A DNA stretch of 64,000 nt from Thermoflexus hugenholtzii (GTDB taxonomy: Bacteria > Chloroflexota > Anaerolineae > Thermoflexales > Thermoflexaceae): assembly GCF_018771565.1 (NCBI RefSeq), contig NZ_CP076326.1, positions 2,604,001 through 2,668,000 on the forward strand, given 5' to 3'. This document shows, piece after piece, positions 25,514-35,073 of the stretch. Position numbers and translations under genes: made by a program. The notes below the pieces were generated by a model. The model was not told where the DNA came from. It saw only the letters and a program-made list of their open reading frames with translations, and ran no database searches. The first letter of the stretch is position 1; every line of letters starts with the position of its first letter.

Positions 25514-26917
25514 CTATCGACGCCCGATGCCGAAGATCGAGGGCGGCAGCCGGATGCCGGCCTCCTCCAGGCGGTCAATGAAGCGCGGCCGGATCCCCGT
25601 GGGCACCAGCCGGCCGACGATCTTCCCTCCTTCCATCCCGTATTGCTCGAACTTGAAAAGCTCGGTAGTGGTGATCACCTCTCCCTCCAGGCCCTGGACC
25701 TCCGTGAGGGAGACGATCTTGCGGGAGCCGTCCCGCATGCGGGCGGTCTGGACGATCAGGTCGATGGCCATGGCGATCTGCTCCCGGATCGCCCGGTGGG
25801 GGAGATCCGTCCCGGCCATCAGCACCATGTTCTCCAGGCGGGCCAGGGCGTCGCGGGGGCTGTTGGCGTGGATGGTGGTCATGGAGCCCTCGTGGCCGGT
25901 GTTCATGGCCTGGAGCATGTCAAAGGCCTCGCCCCCGCGGCACTCCCCGACGATGATCCGGTCCGGGCGCATCCGCAGGGCGTTGATCACCAGATCCCGC
26001 ATGGTGATCTCGCCCTTCCCCTCGATGTTCGGCGGACGGGTCTCCAGGGTGACCACGTGCTCCTGGCGCAGCTGCAGCTCCGCCGCGTTCTCAATGGTGA
26101 TGATCCGCTCCCCCTCCGGGATGAAGCCGGAGAGGATGTTGAGCAGGGTGGTCTTGCCTGAGCCCGTCCCGCCGGAGACCACGATGTTGATCTTCGCCTG
26201 GACGCAGGCTTTCAGGAACTCCATCACCTCCGGCGTGGCCGAGCCCAGGCGGATCAGATCCTCCACCGTGAGAGGGGTGCGGTAGAACTTCCGGATGGTC
26301 ACCACCGGGCCGATCAGGGAGATCGGCGGGATCACGATGTTGACGCGGGAGCCGTCGGGCAGCCGGGCGTCCACGTAGGGCATGCTCTCGTCCACCCGCC
26401 GGCCCAGGGGGGCGACGATGCGTTCGATGATCCGCATCAGATGTTCGTCGTCCTCGAAGACCACGTTCGTCCGCTCGATCTTCCCGTTGCGCTCGATGTA
26501 GACCTTCTTCGGGCCGTTGACCATGATCTCGGTGATGGTGTCATCCTGGAGCAGAGGCTGCAGGGGGCCGTAGCCCAGGATCTCGGCCACGATTTGCTCG
26601 AACAGCCGCTGGCGCTCTAGGCGGCTCAGGACGATGTGATCCTCCGCCAGGACGGCGTCGAACTTCTCCTCGATCATCGCCCGCAGCTCTTCGGTGCGGG
26701 AGAGATCCAGGGTGGGCTCCAGCTCCGCGAGAAGCTTGTTCTGGATCCGGCTTTTGAGATCCGCGTAGGCGTCCCGGAGGCCGGTGGTGGTGGGCAACGG
26801 CCGGCGGGGGGCGGAAGGCGGCGGAGGCTCCGGGGCCGGCCCCGGGCGCGCCGGCTCGGGGCTCGGCGCGGCTGCAGGAGAGCTCTGATTTCCCTGAATC
26901 CGTCGCAGGAGCGACAT
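25514..26917 (-). CDS. cpaF: CpaF/TadA secretion ATPase
   Basis: A 467-residue hexameric ATPase that powers Flp pilus or pseudopilus assembly. A proline-rich amino end ([18 protein letters not shown]) is followed by the N-terminal domain. Walker A is [12 protein letters not shown] near 260, the Asp box is [13 protein letters not shown] near 280, Walker B is [19 protein letters not shown] near 320, and the His box is [19 protein letters not shown]. All catalytic motifs are present. GGAGGTGAAGG precedes the ATG. Confidence 0.95.
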   Translation of the reverse strand: MSLLRRIQGNQSSPAAAPSPEPARPGPAPEPPPPSAPRRPLPTTTGLRDAYADLKSRIQNKLLAELEPTLDLSRTEELRAMIEEKFDAVLAEDHIVLSRLERQRLFEQIVAEILGYGPLQPLLQDDTITEIMVNGPKKVYIERNGKIERTNVVFEDDEHLMRIIERIVAPLGRRVDESMPYVDARLPDGSRVNIVIPPISLIGPVVTIRKFYRTPLTVEDLIRLGSATPEVMEFLKACVQAKINIVVSGGTGSGKTTLLNILSGFIPEGERIITIENAAELQLRQEHVVTLETRPPNIEGKGEITMRDLVINALRMRPDRIIVGECRGGEAFDMLQAMNTGHEGSMTTIHANSPRDALARLENMVLMAGTDLPHRAIREQIAMAIDLIVQTARMRDGSRKIVSLTEVQGLEGEVITTTELFKFEQYGMEGGKIVGRLVPTGIRPRFIDRLEEAGIRLPPSIFGIGRR

Positions 26918-26951
26918 CCTTCACCTCCGGAAAGCAAATGGGAACAGCCTC

Positions 26952-28160
26952 CTAACGGCCAGTCCGCCGCCGGACCTCCTCCACCTCGGGAGCGGCGGAG
27001 AGCGCCTCCTCGACCCGCCCGGCCAGCTGGAGGAGGGCCTGGGCGATGGGCCGGGCCCGCTGGGCGACCAGCGGGCTGCCCTTGTTGATCGACTGCAACA
27101 CCGTCGTCTCATCCCAGGGAATCTGGGCAACCACCGGGTGCTTGAGGGCCTGCTCCACCATCTCCGCCGTGATCCCGAAGCGCCGGTCGGCCTTGTTGAG
27201 GACCATCAGGGTCTTCTGGGGCGGGTACTCCAGCTGGGCCGCCACATCGAAGAACAGACGGGCGTTCTTGATGGTGGGCACGTCCGGCGTCACCACCAGC
27301 ACGATCCGATCGGCCTCATCGAGGATCTGCAGCGTGAGATCCGAGGGCTGGGTCGTTGTGTCGATGACCAGGATGTCGAAGAGACCGCGGGCCAACCCCA
27401 GGATGCGCTTCATCGCCTCCGCGGTCACATACTCCGCCAGCTCCGGGCGGGGCGGGGCCAGCAGCACCTTCAACCCCGAGGCGTGGGAGAGCATCGTCAA
27501 GGTCAACGCCTCCGGATCCACCTCATCCATCTGGGCCAGATCCGCCAGATGGCGAGGCCCCTGCAGGTTCAAGAACACCCCCACATCCCCGAACGGCAGG
27601 GAAGCGTCGATGAGGGCCACCTTGCGATCCGGCTTCTGGAGGGCAACCGCCAGGTTCACCGCGATCATCGTGGTCCCCACGCCCCCCTTCGGGCTGTAGA
27701 CGGCCACCACCTTCCCCCGCGCGCCGCCCGGCCCGGCCGCGACCCCCAGCGGGCCTGCGGGCGGCAGCACCGCCGGAGGCCGCCGGGTCCGGACCACCCG
27801 ACGGACCGTGGCCACCAGCTCGTCCGCCGAGAAGGGCTTAGGGAGGAAGTCCCGGGCTCCGGCCAGCATCGCCCGCCGCAGGTAGTCCGCGTCGCTCTGC
27901 ACAGACATCATGACCACCTGCGTGAGGGGAGCGACCTCCATGATTCGCTCCACCGCGGCGATGCCGCTCATCCCGGGCAGGTTGATGTCCAGCAGAACCA
28001 CGTCCGGCTGCAGATCCCGCGCCAGCCGGATCCCTTCCTCCGCGGTGGCTGCGCTCCCCACCACCTCGATGTCCGGCTCGAACATGAGGAGCTTCTTCAG
28101 GTTCTCCCGCGTCTCGGGGACATCATCCACAATCAGCACGCGAATCCGCGCGTCCGCCAT
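26952..28160 (-). CDS. cpaE: response-regulator receiver fused to CpaE/TadZ-like ATPase
   Basis: A 402-residue fusion. Residues 1-122 form a complete receiver domain: acidic pair in VLIVDDVP, phospho-acceptor Asp in VVLLDINLPGMSG near 57, and Lys in DFLPKPFSADEL near 107. After a linker, residues about 145-400 form a MinD/ParA-like domain with deviant Walker A SPKGGVGTT. CpaE/TadZ proteins place the Tad machine at a cellular site. Many family members carry a degenerate receiver; this one keeps all the residues needed for phosphorylation. No histidine kinase is in the window. Confidence 0.88.
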   Translation of the reverse strand: MADARIRVLIVDDVPETRENLKKLLMFEPDIEVVGSAATAEEGIRLARDLQPDVVLLDINLPGMSGIAAVERIMEVAPLTQVVMMSVQSDADYLRRAMLAGARDFLPKPFSADELVATVRRVVRTRRPPAVLPPAGPLGVAAGPGGARGKVVAVYSPKGGVGTTMIAVNLAVALQKPDRKVALIDASLPFGDVGVFLNLQGPRHLADLAQMDEVDPEALTLTMLSHASGLKVLLAPPRPELAEYVTAEAMKRILGLARGLFDILVIDTTTQPSDLTLQILDEADRIVLVVTPDVPTIKNARLFFDVAAQLEYPPQKTLMVLNKADRRFGITAEMVEQALKHPVVAQIPWDETTVLQSINKGSPLVAQRARPIAQALLQLAGRVEEALSAAPEVEEVRRRTGR

Positions 28161-28201
28161 CGGATCTCCTCAATCAATATAGACTCCCGTCCCCCCGCCG
28201 C

Positions 28202-29209
28202 TCACCGGCACGGCTCCCGGGCGAACGCATCCGGACAACCCGGGATCGTATCCAGGGCAAGGCCGAAGCGCCCGGGCGGCGGGAGAGTGATCCCGATCCG
28301 CTGGAGCAGCCATCCCAGGGTCACCGGGTCCGTCCGCACCAGCTGGTTATCCGTCGGGTTGCGCAAGGCCAGGTCCACCACCGCCCCGGATTCCCGCAGC
28401 CACTGCAGGATCAACGCCTCCTGCGGATCGACCAGCAACGTGATATATCGCTGGCGCGGCATCGGAGTGGGCGTGGGCGCGGGACCCGGCGTCGGCGTCG
28501 GCCCGGGCGGGGGCGGAGGCTGCGGAGGCTCAAAGGGTCCGATGGAAAGGATCTCCACGTTCTGAAGGACCAGCTGGCTGACCCGTAATTCCACCTGCTG
28601 CTCCGGCTTCACCACGGCCGCCTGCGCCGCGGCGCCGGGCTCCACCCCGAGGGCCCGCAACCGATTGAACAGATCTTCGTCCAGGATCTGCGGGCGGAAC
28701 TCCCCATCGGCGGTCGCCTTGACTGGAACCAGACGGAACGTCACCAGCACGTCCACCCGATCCCCAGGCGCCAGGTTGAAGGCGACGGCCCCCGCCTCGT
28801 CGGCCGGGATGGGGAAGGCCACTTTCCCGGGCGGCACGAAGAGACTGGCCTCCGATCCCCGCCGCGCCGCCTCCGCGGGCCGCACCGTCAGGTCCTCCGG
28901 CACGATGGGCTTCTGCCGGGGGATGTCCACCCGGGCGACCTTCCCGATCACCTCCTTCGGATCCGCGAAAGCCCCCTCCGGCAGGACCTCAACCGGCCAT
29001 CCCCGCAGGGTGACATCCGACTCCGTGATCACCGCCCCGCGCGGGATGCTCTGGGCCGCGATGACGATGGGCTTCAGCGAAGGGGGTGTGGGCGTTGGCG
29101 TCGGGGCCGGGCCCGCGGCGAAGCGGGGCACGAGCAGCAGCGCGGCCCCCATCAGGACCAGGATCAGCAGGATGAGCAGCAACAACGTTCGATTTCTGCG
29201 CCGGCGCAT
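28202..29209 (-). CDS. cpaB: CpaB/RcpC Flp pilus assembly protein
   Basis: A 335-residue protein with one N-terminal membrane helix (TLLLLILLILVLMGAALLLV), a Pro/Thr linker, and an SAF domain at about 50-120 (AAQSIPRGAVITESDVTLRG, then DIPRQKPIVPEDL). An RcpC beta domain follows: FPIPADEAGAVAFNLAPGDR, VDVLVTF, and YITLLVDPQEALILQWL. A second Pro-rich stretch (PPPPPGPTPTPGPAPTPTP) interrupts the RcpC domain. In diderms it helps secretin assembly; here no secretin is seen. GGAGGCAGAGGG precedes the ATG. Confidence 0.88.
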   Translation of the reverse strand: MRRRRNRTLLLLILLILVLMGAALLLVPRFAAGPAPTPTPTPPSLKPIVIAAQSIPRGAVITESDVTLRGWPVEVLPEGAFADPKEVIGKVARVDIPRQKPIVPEDLTVRPAEAARRGSEASLFVPPGKVAFPIPADEAGAVAFNLAPGDRVDVLVTFRLVPVKATADGEFRPQILDEDLFNRLRALGVEPGAAAQAAVVKPEQQVELRVSQLVLQNVEILSIGPFEPPQPPPPPGPTPTPGPAPTPTPMPRQRYITLLVDPQEALILQWLRESGAVVDLALRNPTDNQLVRTDPVTLGWLLQRIGITLPPPGRFGLALDTIPGCPDAFAREPCR

Positions 29210-29365
29210 CCCTCTGCCTCCGGTTCAGGATCCTACCACCCTCCACAGCACACCGCCTCCTCCGGATCGCAACCCGCCCTCATCGAGCCTCTGCACAACC
29301 CGGCACCCCACTACTCCCCGATTCGGGAGCGGGTGGGGCCGTCAAAAGCCACCCGGTTACTGAAT

Positions 29366-29371
29366 ATTATA
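29366..29371 (-). promoter_or_regulatory. -10 element upstream of the tad operon
   Basis: TATAAT on the minus strand, 157 bp before cpaB, in an unusually A+T-rich stretch for this genome. No good -35 stands at 16-18 bp. If it is used, the operon has an untranslated leader of about 150 nt. Confidence 0.45.
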
Positions 29372-29425
29372 GGCCCTTTCCAATTTTCCGTATAGGCCTT
29401 TTGTCCCCCGGTTGCGCCCTCGCAC

Positions 29426-29968
29426 CTACTGCCGCCCCCGGGATCGCCGGCGGCGCCACGCCAGCAAAGCCGCCAGCAAGGCCAGGCCGCCCCCTGCCAC
29501 CGGCCCCCAGAGCGCTCCGCCGGTCCGCGGCAACCGAGCGGCATCCAAACCGGGTGTGGCCACGCCGCGGCTCCCCGTATCGGATCCCCCCGATGGACCC
29601 GGGGGCGGAGGCGGGGGGGCTGGGACTGCCGTAGCGGTGGGCATGGGAGAAACCGTCGGCGAGGGAATAGGGGTTACCGTGGGAGGGGGCTGCGTAGGAG
29701 GCACGGGCGTGGACGTCGGCGTGAACGTGGGGGAGGGCGAAGGCGTCGGCGTGGGCGAAGGAACCGGCGTCTCCGTCGGGGTCGCCACCGGGGTGGGCGT
29801 CCACGTCGGGAACGGGGTGGGCGTCGGGCCCGGGGTGGGGAACTGGGCGCTGGCCCGATCGCCCCACCCCAGGGCGAGACCCACCCCCAACGCCAGGCTC
29901 AGCCCGGCTCGCAACCCGCCGCGCGCCCACCTATGCATTCTTTGAACGCGAGCGCCTTCCCACGCCAT
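29426..29968 (-). CDS. Thr/Pro-rich exported protein with LPxTG-like C-terminal anchor
   Basis: A 180-residue protein. A signal peptide (about 1-42, ending DRASAQ) is followed by about 85 residues made almost entirely of Thr, Pro, Ser, Val and Ala (PTPTPFPTWTPTPV type). The end reads LPRTGG, then a hydrophobic helix (LWGPVAGGGLALLAALLAW) and RRRRSRGRQ. That is the full layout of a sortase-anchored protein. GGGAGAAGG precedes the ATG at 29968; a start at 29938 is possible. It lies between the Kelch protein and cpaB. No sortase gene is in the window. Confidence 0.7.
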   Translation of the reverse strand: MAWEGARVQRMHRWARGGLRAGLSLALGVGLALGWGDRASAQFPTPGPTPTPFPTWTPTPVATPTETPVPSPTPTPSPSPTFTPTSTPVPPTQPPPTVTPIPSPTVSPMPTATAVPAPPPPPPGPSGGSDTGSRGVATPGLDAARLPRTGGALWGPVAGGGLALLAALLAWRRRRSRGRQ

Positions 29969-30091
29969 GGACCTTCTCCCTCCGGATGCGATCCCGCCAG
30001 CCTCCGGCTGAGGGGATCTTACCATCGAACCGACTACGCTGGGAAGCCCTGGTCCGGAACCGCCAGGCAGCCGATGGATTCACGGATCGGC

Positions 30092-33000
30092 TCACGGACC
30101 TCGCAGGATCAGAGGGAGGAACACCCGATATCCGCCCACCATCACCGGCGCGGTGACGTTGTTGTCCTCCCGCGTCTCCATCACACATCCCCGGCCGGGG
30201 AAGCCAAAGCCGAGCGCATAAGCATCTACCATGGCGCGGATCGAGGCGGCCCTCGTGAGCGGCAGCGTGAAGACCTGGGAGGCCGCGGCGCCCGGGGGCA
30301 GCCGATGCGCTCCCAGAGAGAGATAGTCCGCGTAAACGGCGTCGTTCACCCAGAACCCCACCAGCACCCAGTGGGGCGCGCACAACGGGTTCACGCTGGA
30401 CAGCGGGCGGGCGGTTCCCGGACCGACATTGGTGACGACCACGGTGAGGGTGACCGTGCTCCCATCGAAAACGACGGAACCCGGCAGGATGGCGGCCACC
30501 AGGTCGGGCCCGGCCAGGGCGGTGACGTCGGAGGCCTCGAAGCGGTCCGCCAGGGGCACTCCCGTTGCCCCGAAGGCTCGGGCGGTGACCGTGTTGGTGA
30601 AGGCGACCACGTCCGAGAGGTTGGCGGAGACGCTGATCTGAGCGCTCCGGACGAAGGAGATCGTCGCCCGGGGTCCCAGGGCGGGGAGCGTGATCACCAT
30701 CTGCCCGGCCTCCACCGGCGGATCCACAAAAGTGATCCACGGCCATCCGGTCAGCGTGTCGGTGATCCGAAGATCCGTCACCGTCACCCAGCCGGTGTTG
30801 GTGAGGGTAATGGTGTAGCGGAGGATCTCCTCGATGTCCGCTTGGCTTCGATCGTCGGTCTTGACGATCTGGAGGGCATACGGCTGGCGCACCACGTGGG
30901 TGACAGCCCCCAGCGGGAGGGACGAGGCGCCGGAGAGGGCCGCCGTGGCGGTGAGCCAGGCCCCGTCCTCGATCCACATCGGGTCCGTGATCCGGACCGT
31001 CCATGTCAGGGCGGCTGTTTCCCCCGCGCCCAGGCCGGGCAGGTCCCAGCGAAAGACCGGCCAGGATCCCGTGAACACCGACCCCGCGGTGACCTGAAGG
31101 CTGTTCGGAAGCGGAACGACGGCGAGGGGGAGCTGCCCGGTGATCTGCACCGCCCCCAGCGGAGCGGACGCGGGGTTGGTCACCCGCAGCGTGTAGGTGA
31201 GCAGATCTCCCGGGAAGACCACGCTCCCGGCGGGCGGGAGGGCGGTGAGGGTGCCGGTCAACGCCGTCACCGGATGGACGACAACGTTGCCGGCGAGCAG
31301 CCCGAACTCATCGGTCTGCAAAACGGCCTGGTTCTGGATCTGGCCGCCCCCCGCGGTCACGGTGACCGCGAAAGTGAACGTCAGGACGCTCCCGGGGGCG
31401 AGGGCCGACATTTCCCCCACCCACCCGCCGGCGGAGACTGTCCATGAGAGCCCTGCGGAGGCGGAGGCCGACCCGGCCACGTAGGCGGTCCCCGCGGGGA
31501 ACTCATCCGTCAGCCGGAGGTTGTGGAGGGTGGCCCCGCTGTCGTTGGTCAGGATCACCGTGTAAGTGATCCGATCCCCGGGTCGCACCGCGCTGCCCTC
31601 TGGCGGGATCGCCTGCTTGACCCAGGCAGGCGGCTTGTCCGGGACCTCGTAGCGCAGATCGGCGCGGAGCAGGAAGGGCGCGGTGAGAGGGTTCGTGGTG
31701 CTGAGGGCCACCTCATACTGAAGGGACTGGACATAGAAATTGAGGGGGATGGAAAGGGTGACCTCTCCTGTCCCGGTGAGCGGCGTCCACGGGCTCCAGT
31801 CGCTCCACGGAAAGCCGTCCTGGGCCTGGGATCGGATGCGGACCGCGGCGTCGGTTCCGGGCGGGCGCAGGAACTGAAGGTCCAGGGTCAGCAGCAGCCG
31901 CCGCCGGTCCAGATGGAAAGGCGGGGCGAGGTAGCGCCCGCTGGAGAGGAAGAGCCCTGCCCCCTCTGCGCTCAGGCGGCCGGCGTTGATGTGGGTCAGG
32001 GGGATGCTGTCGGTGCCCTGCAGGCCGCGCCCTCCGATCACATACACCCATCCGTCCGGCAGCACCACCATGGCGTGGGCGCTGCGGGGTGGGGTGATCA
32101 GGCTGGTGGCCGTCCAGGTGATCACTGCCCCGCTGTCCGCCAGGGCTCCCGCCCGCACGTCGCGGCTGACATCGCTGAGGTTGCTTTGCAATCCCCCGCT
32201 GGTGAGCAGCAGGCCGTTGTAGCCGATGGCCGCCAGCTCCACCAGGTTGTTGTCCAGGGGCTCGGTGCGGGTGAAGGGCCCCAGCAGCGTCCCATCCCCC
32301 AGGGGCGCGAACCAGACCTCATAGAGGGGCGGGCTTTCCACGTTGTTTGTTCCCGTCATCCCCCCGATCACGTAGAGATAGCCCTGCTCGGCCACCGCGG
32401 CGTGCCGCCACAGGGGATAGGGCAGGGTCCATGTGAGGCGGGTCCAGCCGGTGATGGCGCCGGTGGTCGGATCCGGCCGGGCCACGTAGATGGTGTCGGT
32501 CACCTGGAGGTTCTCATCGATCCCGCCCAGGACGTAGATCCATCCCGCCCACGCCACCGTCGCCATGCTCTCCAGCCCGACGGGCAGGGAGACCGCCTCC
32601 GTGAACGGGGAGAGGGAGCCATCCGGGTTCACCCGGGCGTAGGCCACCTGACGCTGGGCCACTCCGAAGTCCGGGTTCGGCGCTCGCCTGCCGCCGATGA
32701 CATACAGGAAAGAACCGACCTGCGCCGCTCCCCCATAGGCGGTGCCCTGAGGGAAGATCCCGGTGAGGTTGGTCGTGACGGTGACCCATGGCGTGAGGTT
32801 GTGATCGCCCAGGACCGTGGCGGATTGCACGATGGAGCGCGTCAGGGCGCTGCCCACGGTGGCATCGTGGAGCCCGCCGATCACATAGATGCGCCCGTTC
32901 GTGTAGACCGCGGCGTGGCCCCATCGGGGGACCAGGCCCGCTGTCACCACCGTGGTGATCCACTCCCCGCTCAAGCCGGCCCGAAGCAGCGAGACCGCGC

Positions 33001-33187
33001 CGTCCCCCATGCCGGCCAGCCCGGTGCGGAGGAACTCCCCGGCGCTGAAATCCGCCAGCGTGGTCTGGGAAAGGACCTGGACGCCGGCCTCGGCCCGACG
33101 GCTCAAGAGGAGCAGCAGGGCGAGGAACCCGGCGCCCGCGATGAGAAGCGTTGCCCCAACTCGATGCCAACCTTTGTGCGTCCGCAT
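30092..33187 (-). CDS. secreted Kelch-propeller / DUF11-repeat surface protein ending in FLPLILRG
   Basis: A 1031-residue exported protein. A signal peptide occupies about 1-35 (LLLLSRRAEAG). Kelch-type blades cover about 50-400, with repeated cores such as IYVIGG, LYVIGG, IYVLGG and VYVIGG. Three DUF11-like beta-sandwich repeats follow (PGDRITYTVILTNDSG; PGDLLTYTLRVTNPAS; IEEILRYTITLTNTGW). A CARDB-like domain comes next (VTLTVVVTNVGPGTA, then [12 protein letters not shown]). The last residues are [10 protein letters not shown]. It is likely a large adhesin or envelope protein. It stands between two groups of Tad genes on the same strand. Confidence 0.82.
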   Translation of the reverse strand: MRTHKGWHRVGATLLIAGAGFLALLLLLSRRAEAGVQVLSQTTLADFSAGEFLRTGLAGMGDGAVSLLRAGLSGEWITTVVTAGLVPRWGHAAVYTNGRIYVIGGLHDATVGSALTRSIVQSATVLGDHNLTPWVTVTTNLTGIFPQGTAYGGAAQVGSFLYVIGGRRAPNPDFGVAQRQVAYARVNPDGSLSPFTEAVSLPVGLESMATVAWAGWIYVLGGIDENLQVTDTIYVARPDPTTGAITGWTRLTWTLPYPLWRHAAVAEQGYLYVIGGMTGTNNVESPPLYEVWFAPLGDGTLLGPFTRTEPLDNNLVELAAIGYNGLLLTSGGLQSNLSDVSRDVRAGALADSGAVITWTATSLITPPRSAHAMVVLPDGWVYVIGGRGLQGTDSIPLTHINAGRLSAEGAGLFLSSGRYLAPPFHLDRRRLLLTLDLQFLRPPGTDAAVRIRSQAQDGFPWSDWSPWTPLTGTGEVTLSIPLNFYVQSLQYEVALSTTNPLTAPFLLRADLRYEVPDKPPAWVKQAIPPEGSAVRPGDRITYTVILTNDSGATLHNLRLTDEFPAGTAYVAGSASASAGLSWTVSAGGWVGEMSALAPGSVLTFTFAVTVTAGGGQIQNQAVLQTDEFGLLAGNVVVHPVTALTGTLTALPPAGSVVFPGDLLTYTLRVTNPASAPLGAVQITGQLPLAVVPLPNSLQVTAGSVFTGSWPVFRWDLPGLGAGETAALTWTVRITDPMWIEDGAWLTATAALSGASSLPLGAVTHVVRQPYALQIVKTDDRSQADIEEILRYTITLTNTGWVTVTDLRITDTLTGWPWITFVDPPVEAGQMVITLPALGPRATISFVRSAQISVSANLSDVVAFTNTVTARAFGATGVPLADRFEASDVTALAGPDLVAAILPGSVVFDGSTVTLTVVVTNVGPGTARPLSSVNPLCAPHWVLVGFWVNDAVYADYLSLGAHRLPPGAAASQVFTLPLTRAASIRAMVDAYALGFGFPGRGCVMETREDNNVTAPVMVGGYRVFLPLILRGP

Positions 33188-33223
33188 TTCCGGATCCCGA
33201 GCGCTGAGAGTGGGAAGATGAGG

Positions 33224-33259
33224 GTCCCGGGAGGCCCGTTAACGGGAGCCTCCCGGGAC
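33224..33259. terminator. long hairpin after the pseudopilin operon
   Basis: GTCCCGGGAGGC and GCCTCCCGGGAC form a 12-bp stem, with the palindrome CCGTTAACGG between the arms. It lies 10 bp after the stop of the minus-strand gene at 33270. No T-run follows, so it may slow decay rather than end transcription. Confidence 0.55.
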
Positions 33260-33269
33260 GGGGATCGGC

Positions 33270-34568
33270 TCACTTGAACAGGAAGAGCTGGGGAGGCGAG
33301 GTCGGGCAGGCGTTATCGTTATAGGTCAGCTGGAAGTTGGCGCCGGAGACGTCGACCTCGTAGCCGAAGATGGCGCCGTTCCCGGTGAACCCCCGGCTGC
33401 CCGAGAGGTTGACCAGGCCGTTCGGAGCGTAGATCAGGCCCTCCCAGGAGATTCGAGCATACGAGAGCTGGATCGCCCCGTTGTTGGTGTCGTTGGACGT
33501 CGAGAAGAACAGGAGCTGCCCCTTGCCGTCCGGCTCCCGGTAGAACCCCTTGAAGTAAGCGTCATCGTTGTTCGAGCTGGTGGACTTGATCTCGCCGTTG
33601 GTCACAATCGTCAGCGTGACGGTTCCCCCGCCCTGGATGGTGACGTCGCCGTTGACCACGTAGAGCCCGTCGCAGAGCTTATAGGAGCCGCCGCCGTTGT
33701 TCCCGGGGGAAGGGCAGAGGCCGCTGGATTTCAGGGTGATCGGGCCGCTGAAGTAATAGCGCCGGCTCGCATCCACCTGGTTCCACTTGGAGCCGCCGGG
33801 GAGGAAGTCTTCGTATCGATAGAACTGGGGCATCGGGATGTAGCCGCCCTGCTGGGCGGTCTGGCAGGTTCCGTTCCCTTTCTTCTCTGTCACATAGTCG
33901 CAGACGCCGTTGATATACATCTGCTGGCTGATGTTGATGTCGGCGTTGGAGTGGATGTTGCCGTTGACGACCCCGGCCTGGCCGCCGCCGGTGGCCTTGA
34001 GGACGTTAGGCGCACAGTTGCCGGTGCACCCGCCGAAGATGGCCCAGCCGTTGCAGGAGATCGGCGGCTGGTAGACCGCCACCGCCTCCGCGCTCACGCG
34101 CAGGTTCGCCTGACCGATGATCTGGGCGATGAAGGCGGAGAAGGGGTTCCAGACCACCACGCGGACGCCCTTCACGTCCTTCGTCCCGATCTTGGCCGGG
34201 ACGAAGCCGCCGCCGACCGGACCGAGGACGTTCCCGTCGGCGTCGGTGTAGAAGACCTGGATGTTGGCGTTATACGCGTTCCCGGGCTGGCCATCCGTAT
34301 CCGGCAGGCCGTGGGCCTCCACGGCGCTGTTCACCGCCCGCAACAGCGCTGCCTCCGGGCAGCCGTAGCCCTGGGGGTTGCCGCACCAGGGCTTGGGGTT
34401 CCAGAGGAAACGCGCCCCGGTCAGGGCCCCGGCGTCGGCCCCGTTCTGGGCCCGCCGGCGCTGGCCGTAGGCGTTGCTGCCATCCAGGGCCAGGGCCGTG
34501 AGGGCCAGAAGGCCCACAAAGGCCAGCGCGATCAACACCAGCGCTTGTCCTCGGTTTCGTCCGTGCAT
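33270..34568 (-). CDS. TadG-like pilus-associated protein
   Basis: A 432-residue protein. The amino end GRNRGQALVLIALAFVGLLALTALALDG is the Flp-associated TadG-type helix, followed by QRRRAQNGADAGALTGARFLW. The rest is a beta-rich extracellular part rich in Asn, Gly and Ser, with several cysteines (for example WAIFGGCTGNC and PTSPPQLFLF at the end) and right-handed-helix-like short repeats around GDVTIQGGGTVTLTIVTNGE. There is no von Willebrand MIDAS motif. GGGGGAGGTGG precedes the ATG. It is third in the minus-strand pseudopilin operon. Confidence 0.75.
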   Translation of the reverse strand: MHGRNRGQALVLIALAFVGLLALTALALDGSNAYGQRRRAQNGADAGALTGARFLWNPKPWCGNPQGYGCPEAALLRAVNSAVEAHGLPDTDGQPGNAYNANIQVFYTDADGNVLGPVGGGFVPAKIGTKDVKGVRVVVWNPFSAFIAQIIGQANLRVSAEAVAVYQPPISCNGWAIFGGCTGNCAPNVLKATGGGQAGVVNGNIHSNADINISQQMYINGVCDYVTEKKGNGTCQTAQQGGYIPMPQFYRYEDFLPGGSKWNQVDASRRYYFSGPITLKSSGLCPSPGNNGGGSYKLCDGLYVVNGDVTIQGGGTVTLTIVTNGEIKSTSSNNDDAYFKGFYREPDGKGQLLFFSTSNDTNNGAIQLSYARISWEGLIYAPNGLVNLSGSRGFTGNGAIFGYEVDVSGANFQLTYNDNACPTSPPQLFLFK

Positions 34569-34595
34569 CTTTCCACCTCCCCCGGACGCCCCGGT

Positions 34596-35063
34596 CTATG
34601 GGCATCCGCTTGAGCCGTTGTTGAGGGCGCGCTGCACCGCGTAAGCCTGCAGCGCCACCTCCGGGCCGAACATCGCCTGCATCACCGGCGTGATCATCGT
34701 GAACGAATACCGCGTGGAGACCGTGATCGGCGTGCCGAAGCAGATCTGCCCCGGATCGTTCGGCGTGATCACGATCGTCACCCGATAGGGATCCAGAGGG
34801 GTCCCGGGCGTGGAGCGGATGGCGATGAAGGTGCGATCGTAGGCGTTGTTGGGCGTCTGACAATCCGGGCCGTTCGCCGCGCTGATGCAGCGGGGGTTCA
34901 TCGCCGCATACAGCGCCCCCTCCCCGGCGGCGTCCTGGATGGCCACCCAGGCCATATACATCCGCCCCAGATCCAGCACCCCGGTGAGCAGGATCAGCAA
35001 GACGGTGGCCGCCAGGGCGAACTCCACCAGGCTCTGACCACGTCCTCGTCCCATGATCCCCAT
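34596..35063 (-). CDS. TadE-like pseudopilin
   Basis: A 155-residue protein with the TadE signature RGQSLVEFALAATVLLILLTG and GVLDLGRMYMAWVAIQDAAGEGA, in which the Glu after Val corresponds to the pilin-type Glu. The C-terminal domain carries Cys residues (CISAANGPDCQTP and a terminal GSSGCP). GAGGGAG is four bases before the ATG at 35063. It stands between tadE-like and tadG-like genes in one operon. Confidence 0.82.
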   Translation of the reverse strand: MGIMGRGRGQSLVEFALAATVLLILLTGVLDLGRMYMAWVAIQDAAGEGALYAAMNPRCISAANGPDCQTPNNAYDRTFIAIRSTPGTPLDPYRVTIVITPNDPGQICFGTPITVSTRYSFTMITPVMQAMFGPEVALQAYAVQRALNNGSSGCP

Positions 35064-35073
35064 CGGGCTCCCT

